Source: Geodermatophilus obscurus
GTDB taxonomy: Bacteria; Actinomycetota; Actinomycetes; Mycobacteriales; Geodermatophilaceae
Direction of reading: 5' to 3'
Length of the DNA: 64,000 nucleotides
Assembly (NCBI RefSeq): GCF_900143215.1
Contig: NZ_FRDM01000012.1
Coordinates: 56,964 to 120,963, forward strand
The position numbers and the translations under genes are program-made. The notes beneath the pieces were generated by a model. The model saw nothing but the letters and a program-made list of their open reading frames with translations, ran no database searches and was not told the DNA's origin. Below are positions 8,779 to 17,172 of the stretch, in pieces (position 1 is the stretch's first letter; each line of letters begins with the position of its first letter).

Positions 8779-10032
8779 ATGAGCGCACCACAGGCGGCCG
8801 ACACGAACGACGCCCTGCTGCTGCGCGCCGGACGGCGGGCCTGGGCGGCGGCGGGGATCGCCGGTGTCCTGGTCCTGGTGTTCCTCCTCCTGCGGGAGGT
8901 GAGCATCCTCGTCACACCACTGGTCGTGGCGATGTTCCCGGCCGCGGTGCTGACGCCCGTGGCCTCCTGGCTCAAACGCAAGGGCGTGCCCGGGTCGGTG
9001 GCCGCGCTCCTGCTGCTCCTGGCTCTGCTCGCCGTGCTCGGCCTGGGCCTCTGGTTCGTGGTCCCCCGGTTCGTCGGCCAGGTGCCCGAGCTGGTCGACA
9101 GCGTGCGGGAGGCGTTCGCCGACCTGGAGGCACTCCTGGCCGACACCCCGGTCACGCTGCCCTTCGACATCGGCGACGGTGGGCTGGCTGCCGCCGCCCA
9201 GCAGGCGTTCGACTCCTTCGACGCCGGCGCGGGCGAGGTGGTGGGCCAGGGGCTCGACCTCGTGTCGCGGGTGGTGGACCTCGGCACCGCACTGCTGATC
9301 TTCCTCGTCGCGCTGTTCTTCTACCTCCGTGACGGCGACCGCATCTGGGCCGGGGTCACCAGCCTGCTGCCCCGCACCACCCGGCGGCACGTCCGGCGCG
9401 CCTCCGGGCAGCTGTGGTGGACCCTGGGTGCCTACTTCCGCGCGCAGGCGCTCGTCGCGCTGGTCGACGCGGTCGCCATCGGCATCGGCCTGCTCGTGCT
9501 CGGCGTCCCGCTCGCCCTGCCGCTGGCCCTGCTGGTGTTCTTCGGTGGGTTCTTCCCCATCGTGGGTGCCGTCGCCTCCGGCATCGTGGCCGTGCTGGTC
9601 GCGCTGGCCGACCAGGGGCTGGGCACCGCGCTGCTCGTGCTCGGCCTCGTGCTGCTCGTGCAGCAGGTGGAGGGGAACCTGCTGGAACCGCTGATCATCA
9701 GCCCGATCCTCCGGCTGCACCCGTTCGCGGTCATCCTGGCCGTCTCCGCCGGTGCGGTCACCTACGGCGTGCTCGGCGCGTTCCTGGGCGTGCCGCTGGC
9801 AGCCTGCCTCGGGCGGGTCGTCGACTACGCGCGAGGGCGCCGCCCCGCTGCCGGCCCCGGCTCCGACCCGGACGACGACGAACCGGCCTGGGACGGCGCG
9901 GGCGAGGAGCCCGACCCCGATGGCGAGGACCCCGATGCAGCGTCCGCAGGCAGTGAGCCGGGCGACAGCGACGGCACCCGCCGCACCGCGACCGGGGCCA
10001 TCCGGGTGGGAGACCGGGACACCGACCAGTGA
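8779..10032 (+). CDS. AI-2E transporter (PerM/YdiK) family permease, 417 aa
   Basis: This is an eight-helix membrane protein of the AI-2E/PerM family: N-terminal hairpin (AAGIAGVLVLVFLLL), periplasmic middle region, LIFLVALFFYLRDGDRIW, and the C-terminal core with FGGFFPIVGAVASGIVAVLVAL, VQQVEGNLLEPLIISP and LHPFAVILAVSAGA. Substrates in this family vary (AI-2 export, Na+/H+ antiport, auxin export), so none is assigned. Residues after about 355 form an acidic Asp/Pro-rich tail likely to be cytoplasmic. Its place directly after the Mrp operon would suit ion homeostasis, but that is conjecture. Confidence 0.88.
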   Translation: MSAPQAADTNDALLLRAGRRAWAAAGIAGVLVLVFLLLREVSILVTPLVVAMFPAAVLTPVASWLKRKGVPGSVAALLLLLALLAVLGLGLWFVVPRFVGQVPELVDSVREAFADLEALLADTPVTLPFDIGDGGLAAAAQQAFDSFDAGAGEVVGQGLDLVSRVVDLGTALLIFLVALFFYLRDGDRIWAGVTSLLPRTTRRHVRRASGQLWWTLGAYFRAQALVALVDAVAIGIGLLVLGVPLALPLALLVFFGGFFPIVGAVASGIVAVLVALADQGLGTALLVLGLVLLVQQVEGNLLEPLIISPILRLHPFAVILAVSAGAVTYGVLGAFLGVPLAACLGRVVDYARGRRPAAGPGSDPDDDEPAWDGAGEEPDPDGEDPDAASAGSEPGDSDGTRRTATGAIRVGDRDTDQ

Positions 10033-10063
10033 CAGACCGGGCACATACCCGTGGCGGGTCGGC

Positions 10064-11419
10064 TCAGCCCGCCGGTCCCGCCGATCCGGCCGGGTACTCG
10101 CCCAGTGGCACCTCGCCGGCGGCCCAGGCGGCCAGCACGGGTTCGACGATCCGCCAGCTCTCCTCCGCCTCGACGTCGCTGATCGACAGCGTGGTGTCGC
10201 CCTCGAGCAGCTCGCGCAGCAGCAATCCGTAGGCGGGCAGGTCGTGCGGGGCCATCCGCGCCGCGAGCACCTGCCTCTCCAGGTCGAACGGGTCCCCCGC
10301 GCCGTTGAGGTTGACCTCCAGCGCGATCGCGTCGGGGGACAGCGAGAGCCGCAGGACGTCGGGCTCCGGCTCGGCGTCCAGGAACGGCAGGTGCGGCACC
10401 GGGCGGAACCGGACCACGATCTCCTGCCGGTCGGCGCCCAGGGCCTTGCCGCTGCGGAGCCGGAACGGCACCCCTGCCCACCGCCAGTTCTCCACGGTCA
10501 CGGTGAGCTCGGCGTAGGTCTCGGTCTCCCGCGCCGGGTCGACGCCGTCCTCGTCGGCGTAGTCCGGCAGTGCCCGCCCGGCCACGGTTCCCGCGGTGTA
10601 CCGGCCGCGCACGCTGCCGGCCCGCACGTCGTCCGGGGGCCGGACGGCGCGCAGCACGTCGGCCTTCCGTGCCGGCAGGTAGTGCGCGTCCACGGCCAGC
10701 GGGGGCTCCATCGCCACCAGCGCGAGCAACTGCAGCAGGTGGTTCTGCACCATGTCCCGCAGGGCGCCGGACCGGTCGTAGTAGCCGGCCCGCCCCTCCA
10801 GGCCGAGGGTCTCGTCGGCGACGATGTCCACCCGCTCGATGTGCGCGGCGTTCCAGATCGGCTCGAACACCCGGTTGGCGAACCGCAGGCCGAGGACGTT
10901 GAGCACCGTCTGCTTGGCGAGGAAGTGGTCGACCCGGAAGACCGCCTCCTCGGGCAGCAGCCGGTGCAGGAGGTCGTTGAGGGCGCGGGCGTCGGCCCGG
11001 TCGGTGCCGAAGGGCTTCTCGACGACGATGCGTGCACCCTCCGGCAACCCGACCTCGGTCAGGGCCGTCAGCGTGGGGCGGAACAGGGTGTGCGGCAGGG
11101 CCAGGTAGACGACTGGCTCGCCGTCCACCCGGGCGAGCGCGGCCCGCAGGTCGTCGGGGTCGGTGACGTCTCCGCGGGCGAAGTCCAGCCGGTCGACGAG
11201 CCGTTCGCGGGCGGCCTCGGGCAGCTCTCCGGCGGAGGTGGCCAGCCGACCTCGTGCCCAGTCCCGGTACGCCTGGTCGTCCCACTCGTCCCGGGCCACG
11301 GCGAGCAGGCCGGTCTCCCCGCTGAGGACGCCGGTCTCGTACAGCCGGGCCAGCGAGGGCAGCAGCAGCCGGCCGGTCAGGTCACCGGTGCCGCCCAGCA
11401 CGACGAACGAGCGGGTCAC
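10064..11419 (-). CDS. zwf: Glucose-6-phosphate 1-dehydrogenase, 451 aa
   Basis: This enzyme oxidises glucose 6-phosphate to 6-phosphogluconolactone with reduction of NADP+ (or the F420/NAD+ variants known in actinomycetes). The Rossmann motif VLGGTGDLTGRLLLPSL is at residues 7-23 and EKPFG at 134-138. The active-site segment RVDHFLAKQ at 162-170 departs from the usual RIDHYLGKE, and NHLLQLLALVAMEPP carries the second catalytic His. At 451 residues it is slightly shorter than the typical 480-510. GTG 11419 overlaps the stop of the upstream GH15 gene (GTGA), so the two are translated together and probably feed polysaccharide or disaccharide glucose into the pentose phosphate pathway. Confidence 0.88.
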   Translation of the reverse strand: MTRSFVVLGGTGDLTGRLLLPSLARLYETGVLSGETGLLAVARDEWDDQAYRDWARGRLATSAGELPEAARERLVDRLDFARGDVTDPDDLRAALARVDGEPVVYLALPHTLFRPTLTALTEVGLPEGARIVVEKPFGTDRADARALNDLLHRLLPEEAVFRVDHFLAKQTVLNVLGLRFANRVFEPIWNAAHIERVDIVADETLGLEGRAGYYDRSGALRDMVQNHLLQLLALVAMEPPLAVDAHYLPARKADVLRAVRPPDDVRAGSVRGRYTAGTVAGRALPDYADEDGVDPARETETYAELTVTVENWRWAGVPFRLRSGKALGADRQEIVVRFRPVPHLPFLDAEPEPDVLRLSLSPDAIALEVNLNGAGDPFDLERQVLAARMAPHDLPAYGLLLRELLEGDTTLSISDVEAEESWRIVEPVLAAWAAGEVPLGEYPAGSAGPAG

Positions 11420-13281
11420 CGTGCGCTCCGCTCGACCGCCTCCGCGCGCGCCAGCTTGGCACCGCTGGCGATCAGCCCCAGGTGGCTGAAGGCCTGCGGG
11501 AAGTTGCCCAGGAACGCGCCGGTGCCCGGGTCGATCTCCTCCGACAGCAGGCCCAGGTGGTTGGCCCGGTCGCACAACGAGTCGAACAGCACGTGCGCCT
11601 CGTCCAGGCGCCCCTGCCCGGTCAGGTTGTCGACCAGCCAGAAGCTGCAGAGCAGGAACGCGCCCTCCCCGCCGGGCAGCCCGTCGTCCGACTCCTCGTG
11701 CCGATAGCGGTAGAGCAGCCCGTTCCCGGCGTCCAGGTGCCGGTGCACCGCCGCGGTCGTCGCCACCATGCGCGGGTCGTCGAAGGCCACCACGCCACGC
11801 AGCGGGAGGGCCAGCAGCGACGCGTCCAGGCCGCCGCGCCGGCGGCCGTCGTCGTCGTCGGCGAGCTGCTCGATGAAGGTCTCCCGATCGGGATCCCAGG
11901 CCCGGTCCAGCACTGCCGACCGGATCCGGTCGAGCTCGGCGCGCCACCGGTCGCCCGGGTGGTGCAGACCGCGCGTCTCGGCGATCCGCAGCGCCCGGTC
12001 GACGGCGACCGCGCACAGCGCGACCGAGTAGGTGAACGGCCGCCCGGCGCTGCGGACCTCCCAGATGCCGTGGTCGGGAGTCGTCCAGTTCTCGATGGCT
12101 GCCTCGGTGAGGTCGCACAGCGCCGCCCACAGGTGGTCGTCGACCCGGCCGCCGGAGCTCACCCACCCCCAGGCGACGTCGAGCAGCTCGCCGTAGACGT
12201 CGTGCTGGGTCTGCCCGGCCGCGCCGTTGCCCCAGCGCACCGGTGCCGAGCCGCGGTAGCCCGCGAGCGCGGCGTCCTCCTGCTCCGGCGGCGGCTGACC
12301 GCCGTCGAGGGCGTACATCAGGTGCGGTTGCCCGTCCCGCTCGACGTTGGTCAGCGTCCAGGCCAGGAGCGCCTGGGACTCACCGGGCATCCCGACCTGG
12401 CGCAGCGCGTAGGTGGAGAAGGCGGCGTCGCGCACCCACGTGTAGCGGTAGTCCCAGTTGCGCACGCCGCCGATCTCCTCCGGGAGGGAGGACGTCGCCG
12501 CGGCCATGATGGCCCCGCTGGGCACGTGGTCGAGCATCTTCAGCGCGAGTGCCGAGCGCAGCACCAGACCCCGCTGGGGACCCTCGTACTGCAGGTTCCC
12601 GGCCCAGGCCCGCCAGGCCTGGGCGGTCTGGTGCACCAGCCGGGCGGGGTCGGCGCGGTCGAGCAGCCGGGTGGTGCCCGACCAGTGCAGGGAGGCGGTC
12701 AGCCGCTCCCCGGCACGCAGCCGCACCGTTCCCCCGATCGACCCGTCGGGAGCGACGTCGAGGTCGTGCGAACACCACAGCACCAGGGTCAGGTCGGGGC
12801 GCGCGGGCCAGTGGAGGCGCCACGCGCCGCTCTCGCGGGTGACCCGGACGTCGTCGCGGGGGGCGAGTCGAACATCCAGCTCCGCGGCGCCCGTGACGAC
12901 CCTCGCGACCCGCAGCAGCTCGCTCCGCCCGGCCGGCACCAGCTCCCCCAGATCGGCCCCGGAGCGCAGCGCCATGCAGTCGGTGAGCTCGACGATGCCG
13001 TCCGGACCGGCCAGCTCGGTGATCAGCACGTTGCTCTCGTCGAGGTAGCGCTGGCCACCGGCCCGCAGTCCGCGCGGGGCCATGGTGAAGGCGCCGCCGC
13101 GTTCGACGTCCAGCAGCCCCGCGAGCAACGGCGGGCTGTCGAAGTCGGGCAGGCACAGCCACGGGATCGACCCGTCTCGGGCGACCAACGCGCAGGTGGC
13201 GCCGTCCCCGATCAGCCCGTGGTCCTCGATGGGCAGGAAGCCGTCGATGCGGGTCAGTGGGCGGATGGACACGGGCAGCAC
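11416..13281 (-). CDS. GH15 glucoamylase-like hydrolase, 621 aa
   Basis: This belongs to the actinobacterial glycoside hydrolase 15 group, which includes trehalases and glucoamylases. N-terminal segments IEDHGLIGDGATCALVARDGSIPWLCLPDFDSP and the (alpha/alpha)6-barrel blocks VRNWDYRYTWVRDAAFS (first acidic region) and PDHGIWEVRSAGRPF (catalytic Glu region) are clear, as is GNFPQAFSHLGLI near the end. No signal peptide is visible, so it acts in the cytoplasm. Trehalose or short alpha-glucans are plausible substrates. A start at GTG 13272 is an alternative that gives more room from the GAGGAG box. Confidence 0.87.
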   Translation of the reverse strand: MLPVSIRPLTRIDGFLPIEDHGLIGDGATCALVARDGSIPWLCLPDFDSPPLLAGLLDVERGGAFTMAPRGLRAGGQRYLDESNVLITELAGPDGIVELTDCMALRSGADLGELVPAGRSELLRVARVVTGAAELDVRLAPRDDVRVTRESGAWRLHWPARPDLTLVLWCSHDLDVAPDGSIGGTVRLRAGERLTASLHWSGTTRLLDRADPARLVHQTAQAWRAWAGNLQYEGPQRGLVLRSALALKMLDHVPSGAIMAAATSSLPEEIGGVRNWDYRYTWVRDAAFSTYALRQVGMPGESQALLAWTLTNVERDGQPHLMYALDGGQPPPEQEDAALAGYRGSAPVRWGNGAAGQTQHDVYGELLDVAWGWVSSGGRVDDHLWAALCDLTEAAIENWTTPDHGIWEVRSAGRPFTYSVALCAVAVDRALRIAETRGLHHPGDRWRAELDRIRSAVLDRAWDPDRETFIEQLADDDDGRRRGGLDASLLALPLRGVVAFDDPRMVATTAAVHRHLDAGNGLLYRYRHEESDDGLPGGEGAFLLCSFWLVDNLTGQGRLDEAHVLFDSLCDRANHLGLLSEEIDPGTGAFLGNFPQAFSHLGLIASGAKLARAEAVERSAR

Positions 13282-13455
13282 GCTCCTCGGGTCAGCGGCC
13301 GACCGGTGATGGCTCGCACGACGCAGCGCTACCCGGGACTGCCGGCATCATCCGCTGAGCCGCCGTCGCTGCCGGGTCCGGGCAAGCACGGTCGTCGGCC
13401 TCTGCCGGGTCCGGGACGACGTGCGACTCGGCGGCTCGCTCACCTACGCCCGGGG

Positions 13456-13525
13456 CACCGTGCCCCAGCACCGTGCCCCAGCACAGCGCCGGCAGCAGCG
13501 GGCGAGGACGCCTGCTGCTGCCGGC
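13456..13525. repeat. 13-base tandem repeat plus a 12-bp hairpin
   Basis: CACCGTGCCCCAG occurs twice in tandem (13456-13468, 13469-13481). It is followed by GCCGGCAGCAGC (13488-13499) pairing with GCTGCTGCCGGC (13514-13525). The structure sits between GH15 and the GlsB gene with no open frame. Its role is unknown. Confidence 0.5.
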
Positions 13526-13632
13526 GGGCAGGGGGACGGCAGGTCGGCCCGCTCGTCGAGCGGCGCCGCCCGTGCCGGTGGACAGCCCGACCGACCACCG
13601 GCCGGTCGTGGGGACGGTCGTCCCCGCGCGCT

Positions 13633-13677
13633 GTGCCCGGGAGCGGCCGAGCGTTCCACTCGGCCGCTCCCGGGCAC
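13633..13677 (-). terminator. Strong hairpin downstream of the GlsB gene
   Basis: A perfect 19-bp inverted repeat (13633-13651 with 13659-13677, 7-base loop) begins 50 bases after the stop of the GlsB-like gene read leftward. No T-run follows on either strand, as is usual for terminators in such G+C-rich genomes. Confidence 0.65.
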
Positions 13678-13726
13678 CTCCGGACCGAGCGGGACCGCCG
13701 GCCCGGCGAGCAGGTGCGTCAACGCG

Positions 13727-13999
13727 TCAGTGCGATCGGGCACCCCGTCGACCGGTCACGGCGACGTAGACGCCGAGCACGACGATCGCCCCGATGATGG
13801 AGCCGATCCACCCGGCGGTCCCCAGCTCGAAGCCCCGGCCACTGATCAGTCCGCCGAGGAGGTTGCCGACGAACGAGCCGATGACCCCCAGCACGATGGT
13901 GGCCAGGATGCTGAGGTTCTGCTTGCCGGGGATGACGGCACGGGCGATCAGCCCGGCCACCAGCCCGATGACCAGCAGGACGATGATGTTCCAGATCAC
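13727..13999 (-). CDS. GlsB/YeaQ/YmgE-family stress membrane protein, 90 aa
   Basis: The three-helix GlsB (transglycosylase-associated) pattern is clear: LLVIGLVAGLIARAVIPGK, then ATIVLGVIGSFVGNLLGGLI, then WIGSIIGAIVVLGVYV. The family is induced by general stress in many bacteria, but its biochemical role is not settled. GTG 13999 has GAGGAG 5 bases upstream. A second member lies at 15035-15322, and the two differ clearly in their loops, so they are not a recent duplication. Confidence 0.9.
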   Translation of the reverse strand: MIWNIIVLLVIGLVAGLIARAVIPGKQNLSILATIVLGVIGSFVGNLLGGLISGRGFELGTAGWIGSIIGAIVVLGVYVAVTGRRGARSH

Positions 14000-14332
14000 G
14001 ATGTCTCCTCGGTTGACACGGTCGGTCCCGGGTCCGCGGTTGCGGCCCAGGTACAGCGGGTGCGGCCCGGTGGGGCCGCGCGGGGTCCGACGGTCGGACG
14101 CCGACATCTGGTGGTGACGTCGTCGTGGTGACCGAGCGAGCCGCCCGGCACGAGCGGACGACGCCGACGTCATGCCCTGCGAGACTCCGCTTCTCACACT
14201 CGAACGGGTGGTCTTCCGACGGACGGCCACCCCGCGCCCGCTGCGGGGGCCAGGCACGCAGCCCCGGCGCGTGGATGGCTGACCGGCCGGTGAGCGTCCT
14301 CGCAGGCGCGCGCCCGGCGTACGGCCCCGCGG
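14000..14332. other. Non-coding gap upstream of the GlsB-like gene
   Basis: No supported gene. On the minus strand, GGTCCC/GGGACC-type short palindromes lie about 20-40 bases upstream of the GlsB start. I cannot identify a promoter with confidence. Confidence 0.4.
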
Positions 14333-14971
14333 TCACGTGCGGGCGTCGGGCGGAGGTGCCAGCAGTACCGGGCACCGGGCACTCGTGGTCACTCTCGACG
14401 CCGCGCTGCCCAGCACCGCCCGGGACAGCCCCTTCCCCCGCCGTCCCACCACGATGAGGTCGACGTCCTCCGTGTCGGCCAGCCCCAGGAGCGCCGGAGC
14501 GGGCTGACCGTTCATGATCTGCGTCTCGACCGCCACCGTCCCCTCGGGCAAGCCGTCCCGGTGCCGGGACAGCAGGTCCCTGGCCGAGGCGAGCTCGTCG
14601 TCCCGTCCACCGTCCACGGCGTCCGAGCTCACCACGGTCGCCAGCAGGACGCGACCAGCGACGGGGACCACCAGCCGGAGAGCGGCCCGGACGGCCTCCT
14701 CCGACCCTGGCGACCCATCGACCCCGATCAGCACACACAGCTGTCCTCCGGGCGTCGCCTCGTCGGCACCCGGTTCTCCGTACCGCTCCAGCCGCTGCGG
14801 CCTCCTCCGAGCGCGCTCCACGGCGATCGGCAGGATGAGCGGACCGAGGACGGCGCCGAGCAGGAGCCAACTGCCGTCGCGGTGACCACGCCGGTACAGG
14901 ACCAGCACCACGGCGACCATCCCGGCGGCCACCCAGCCGACGAGCGGCAGCGCCCAGTACGCGGCGCTCAC
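14333..14971 (-). CDS. Membrane-anchored universal stress protein, 212 aa
   Basis: Two N-terminal hydrophobic helices (residues about 5-26 and 34-50) precede a UspA domain (about 77-207) with VLIGVDGSPGSEEAVRAAL and the ATP-binding pattern G-x2-G-x9-G-S in GRRGKGLSRAVLGSAAS. It is therefore an ATP-binding type USP tethered to the membrane, unlike the usual soluble form. GTG 14971 is preferred because GGGGAGG ends 6 bases upstream; the frame extends 5 codons to 14986. USPs are typical of DosR-type dormancy regulons, and the neighbours fit that theme. Confidence 0.87.
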   Translation of the reverse strand: MSAAYWALPLVGWVAAGMVAVVLVLYRRGHRDGSWLLLGAVLGPLILPIAVERARRRPQRLERYGEPGADEATPGGQLCVLIGVDGSPGSEEAVRAALRLVVPVAGRVLLATVVSSDAVDGGRDDELASARDLLSRHRDGLPEGTVAVETQIMNGQPAPALLGLADTEDVDLIVVGRRGKGLSRAVLGSAASRVTTSARCPVLLAPPPDART

Positions 14972-15034
14972 CTGCGGCCTCCCCATCCCACGGGACCCGA
15001 GGCACCGGCGAGGGGTGCGCGGTCGGGGACCCGG

Positions 15035-15322
15035 TCAGGCACGGTCGTCGTACGGCAGCGGGCTCCGGCGCGCCGTCCACCGGTTGTAGACCAGCAACAC
15101 GATCACCGCGCCGATGACCGAGCCGAGCAGACCGGCGGGGCCGAACCCACGGTCCCGGAGGCCGCCGGTCACCAGCCCCAGCAGCAGTCCACCGACGAGA
15201 GAGCCGGCCACTCCGAGCCCCAGCGTGGCGATCAGGCTCAGCGAGTCCTTGCCGGGCACGATGAGACGCGCCAGCAGGCCCGCGAGCAGGCCGATGATGA
15301 GCAACCAGAGCAGGGACAGCAC
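15035..15322 (-). CDS. GlsB/YeaQ-family stress membrane protein, second copy, 95 aa
   Basis: It has the same three-helix pattern as the 13.7 kb protein (LLIIGLLAGLLARLIVPGK, LGVAGSLVGGLLLGL, GLLGSVIGAVIVLLVY) with a basic C-terminus. GTG 15322 follows GGAGG by 4 bases. It lies upstream of the USP gene on the same strand, separated by 63 bases, so the two may be co-transcribed. Confidence 0.88.
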   Translation of the reverse strand: MLSLLWLLIIGLLAGLLARLIVPGKDSLSLIATLGLGVAGSLVGGLLLGLVTGGLRDRGFGPAGLLGSVIGAVIVLLVYNRWTARRSPLPYDDRA

Positions 15323-15394
15323 AGATCCTCCAGGTGTCGTCGTGGTGCAACGGCGTCGACTCCATCCCGGTCGACGCGGACGGCAGGTCCCAGG

Positions 15395-15832
15395 TCAGTG
15401 GGCTCGCGGACCCGAGAGCGCCGGGACGCCGAGCAGGCCCGCGCCCCGTGCCGTCACCGGCAGGGGCCTGCCCAGCAGCTCGAGCAACCGTGTGACCGAC
15501 GGGGAGGCCCCGCAGACCGTCACGTCGACATCGAGGACCGGAGCCAGTCCGTGGCTGTCGACGTAGTCGACCCGGGTGAGGTCCACGACAACGGTCCGCC
15601 CCTCGGTCCGCCGGACGTGGTCGAGCATGGCCGAGAGCAGGGCCGCGCCGGACGTGTCCAGGGCACCGATCACGCTGACCACCGGCCGCGGTCGGCTGCG
15701 GTCGACGCACACGGTGGACTCGACCGGCGCGCCGGGGACCGCGTCGATGCCGCGCTCCTGCACCTGGTGTCGAGCCGAGGTCGTGCCGGCCGGAGCACCG
15801 CCAGGACGGAGCCGGTTCCGCTGTACTCGCAT
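15395..15832 (-). CDS. STAS-domain anti-anti-sigma-factor-like protein, 145 aa
   Basis: Residues about 39-137 form a STAS domain. VVVDLTRVDYVDSHGLAPVL contains the DS pair with Ser93, the residue that a kinase-type anti-sigma factor phosphorylates in SpoIIAA-like proteins. The first 38 residues are basic and unstructured. No anti-sigma kinase (RsbW type) gene is next to it, so its partner is elsewhere. ATG 15832 is chosen as the first Met; the frame is open further upstream. It likely takes part in partner-switch control of a stress sigma factor. Confidence 0.78.
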   Translation of the reverse strand: MRVQRNRLRPGGAPAGTTSARHQVQERGIDAVPGAPVESTVCVDRSRPRPVVSVIGALDTSGAALLSAMLDHVRRTEGRTVVVDLTRVDYVDSHGLAPVLDVDVTVCGASPSVTRLLELLGRPLPVTARGAGLLGVPALSGPRAH

Positions 15833-15930
15833 GGGCCGGACGCTAGGTGCCGGCCCGACGAGCGACGACGGCATGGCCCGGACGACATCGACGTCCGCCA
15901 TTGCCGACGGCGGGCAGGCACGGGAGACGG

Positions 15931-17172
15931 TCACTCCCTGACCAGCGGGCGCTGCGGCCAGCCCAGCAACCGCGCGCCCGTCACGGCCACGAGCAGGGGC
16001 AGGTGGTGGGCCGGCTCCCCGGCGTCGTAGCCGGTGAGTTCCCGCACGCGCTGCAGCCGGTAGGTGACGGCCCGGACGCTCAGGTGGAGCCGGCGGGCCG
16101 TCTCGGCGGCGTTCCGCCCGACGGAGAAGTAGGCCTCCAGCGTCTCGACCAGCGGCACCGCACCGCCACGCGCTCCGGTCAGCGGCTCGAGGACCGTGTG
16201 GACGAGGTCCGACAGAGCCGTCTCGTCGCGCGCCAGGACGCGGTACACCAGCAGGTCGGCAGCCTGGATCACCTGCTGTTCCAGACGCAGCTGGCCGGCC
16301 GTCTCGAGCGCTTCCACCGCCTCCTGGTAGGACCGCTGCACGCCTCGCGGCCCGGCGTGCGGCCGTCCGGCCCCGGCCCGCCACCGACCTCCGCGCGCGG
16401 TGCGGGACACGAGGGGCCCGACGATCTCGGCGACCTGCCGGCCGAGGTCGGCACAGCCAGCCTCGTCCGGTGGACAGCCGAGGACGCAGACGAGCCGACC
16501 GTTCCTCGCCGCCGCGAGCAGCCCCCTGTCCCCGAACCGGGCCCGCAGGGCGTCCTCTGCCGCTCCGCGGGCTCCACTGCCCGAGTCGACGGGCCGCTGC
16601 GCCTCGGCGACCACCACGACGTGGGCACCGTTCAACTGCAGCCCGAAGGACTCGGCGCGCTCGATCAGGAGGCCGATCGGGGCTCGACCGGTCAACAGGT
16701 CGTCGACGAACTCGAGCCGGAACTCCTCCTCGCGCCGGACGACGAGGCGCTGTGCCCCGACGTAGCCCGCGGTCAGCGCGGCCAGCGCCGCGTCGGCGGC
16801 TCGCCACACCGCCTCCCCGATGCCCATGAGCTCCGCCGACCGGACCGGCCGGCCCCGGGATGCGCCGAGGAGCTCGGGCAGGCGGGACCACAGCCGGCGG
16901 GACGCGTTCATGTGGACGTCGACGAGTGCCGGTAGGCCGACTCCCATCGCGACCGCCGCACCGCCCAGTCGGCGACAGGTCGCCTGCTCCTCGACGCTGA
17001 GCGTCCGGCCGGTCCGGGCCACCGTCAGCAGGGCCCGGGGATAACCGTCCAACAGCGCGGGAGGGACACCGTGCCGAGCGCTCGCCGCCGCCACCACCTC
17101 GGACAGCACCTCGTCCACGCGACTGCCGTTCACCGTGGCGTTGCGCATGACCACCTCACTGTCCGTCCTCAC
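15931..17172 (-). CDS. PucR/CdaR-type helix-turn-helix regulator, 413 aa
   Basis: The C-terminal PucR HTH_30 domain is clear: LVETLEAYFSVGRNAAETARRLHLSVRAVTYRLQRVRELTG. Ahead of it is a GGDEF-like middle domain (AESFGLQLNGAHVVVVAEA...) and an N-terminal helical region. The GTG start at 17172 overlaps the stop of the response regulator (GTGA); an alternative ATG at 17148 has GAGGT just upstream. Expression of this regulator is thus tied to the kinase/regulator pair. PucR proteins usually sense a metabolite and control nearby catabolic or stress genes; the target here is unknown. Confidence 0.83.
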   Translation of the reverse strand: MRTDSEVVMRNATVNGSRVDEVLSEVVAAASARHGVPPALLDGYPRALLTVARTGRTLSVEEQATCRRLGGAAVAMGVGLPALVDVHMNASRRLWSRLPELLGASRGRPVRSAELMGIGEAVWRAADAALAALTAGYVGAQRLVVRREEEFRLEFVDDLLTGRAPIGLLIERAESFGLQLNGAHVVVVAEAQRPVDSGSGARGAAEDALRARFGDRGLLAAARNGRLVCVLGCPPDEAGCADLGRQVAEIVGPLVSRTARGGRWRAGAGRPHAGPRGVQRSYQEAVEALETAGQLRLEQQVIQAADLLVYRVLARDETALSDLVHTVLEPLTGARGGAVPLVETLEAYFSVGRNAAETARRLHLSVRAVTYRLQRVRELTGYDAGEPAHHLPLLVAVTGARLLGWPQRPLVRE

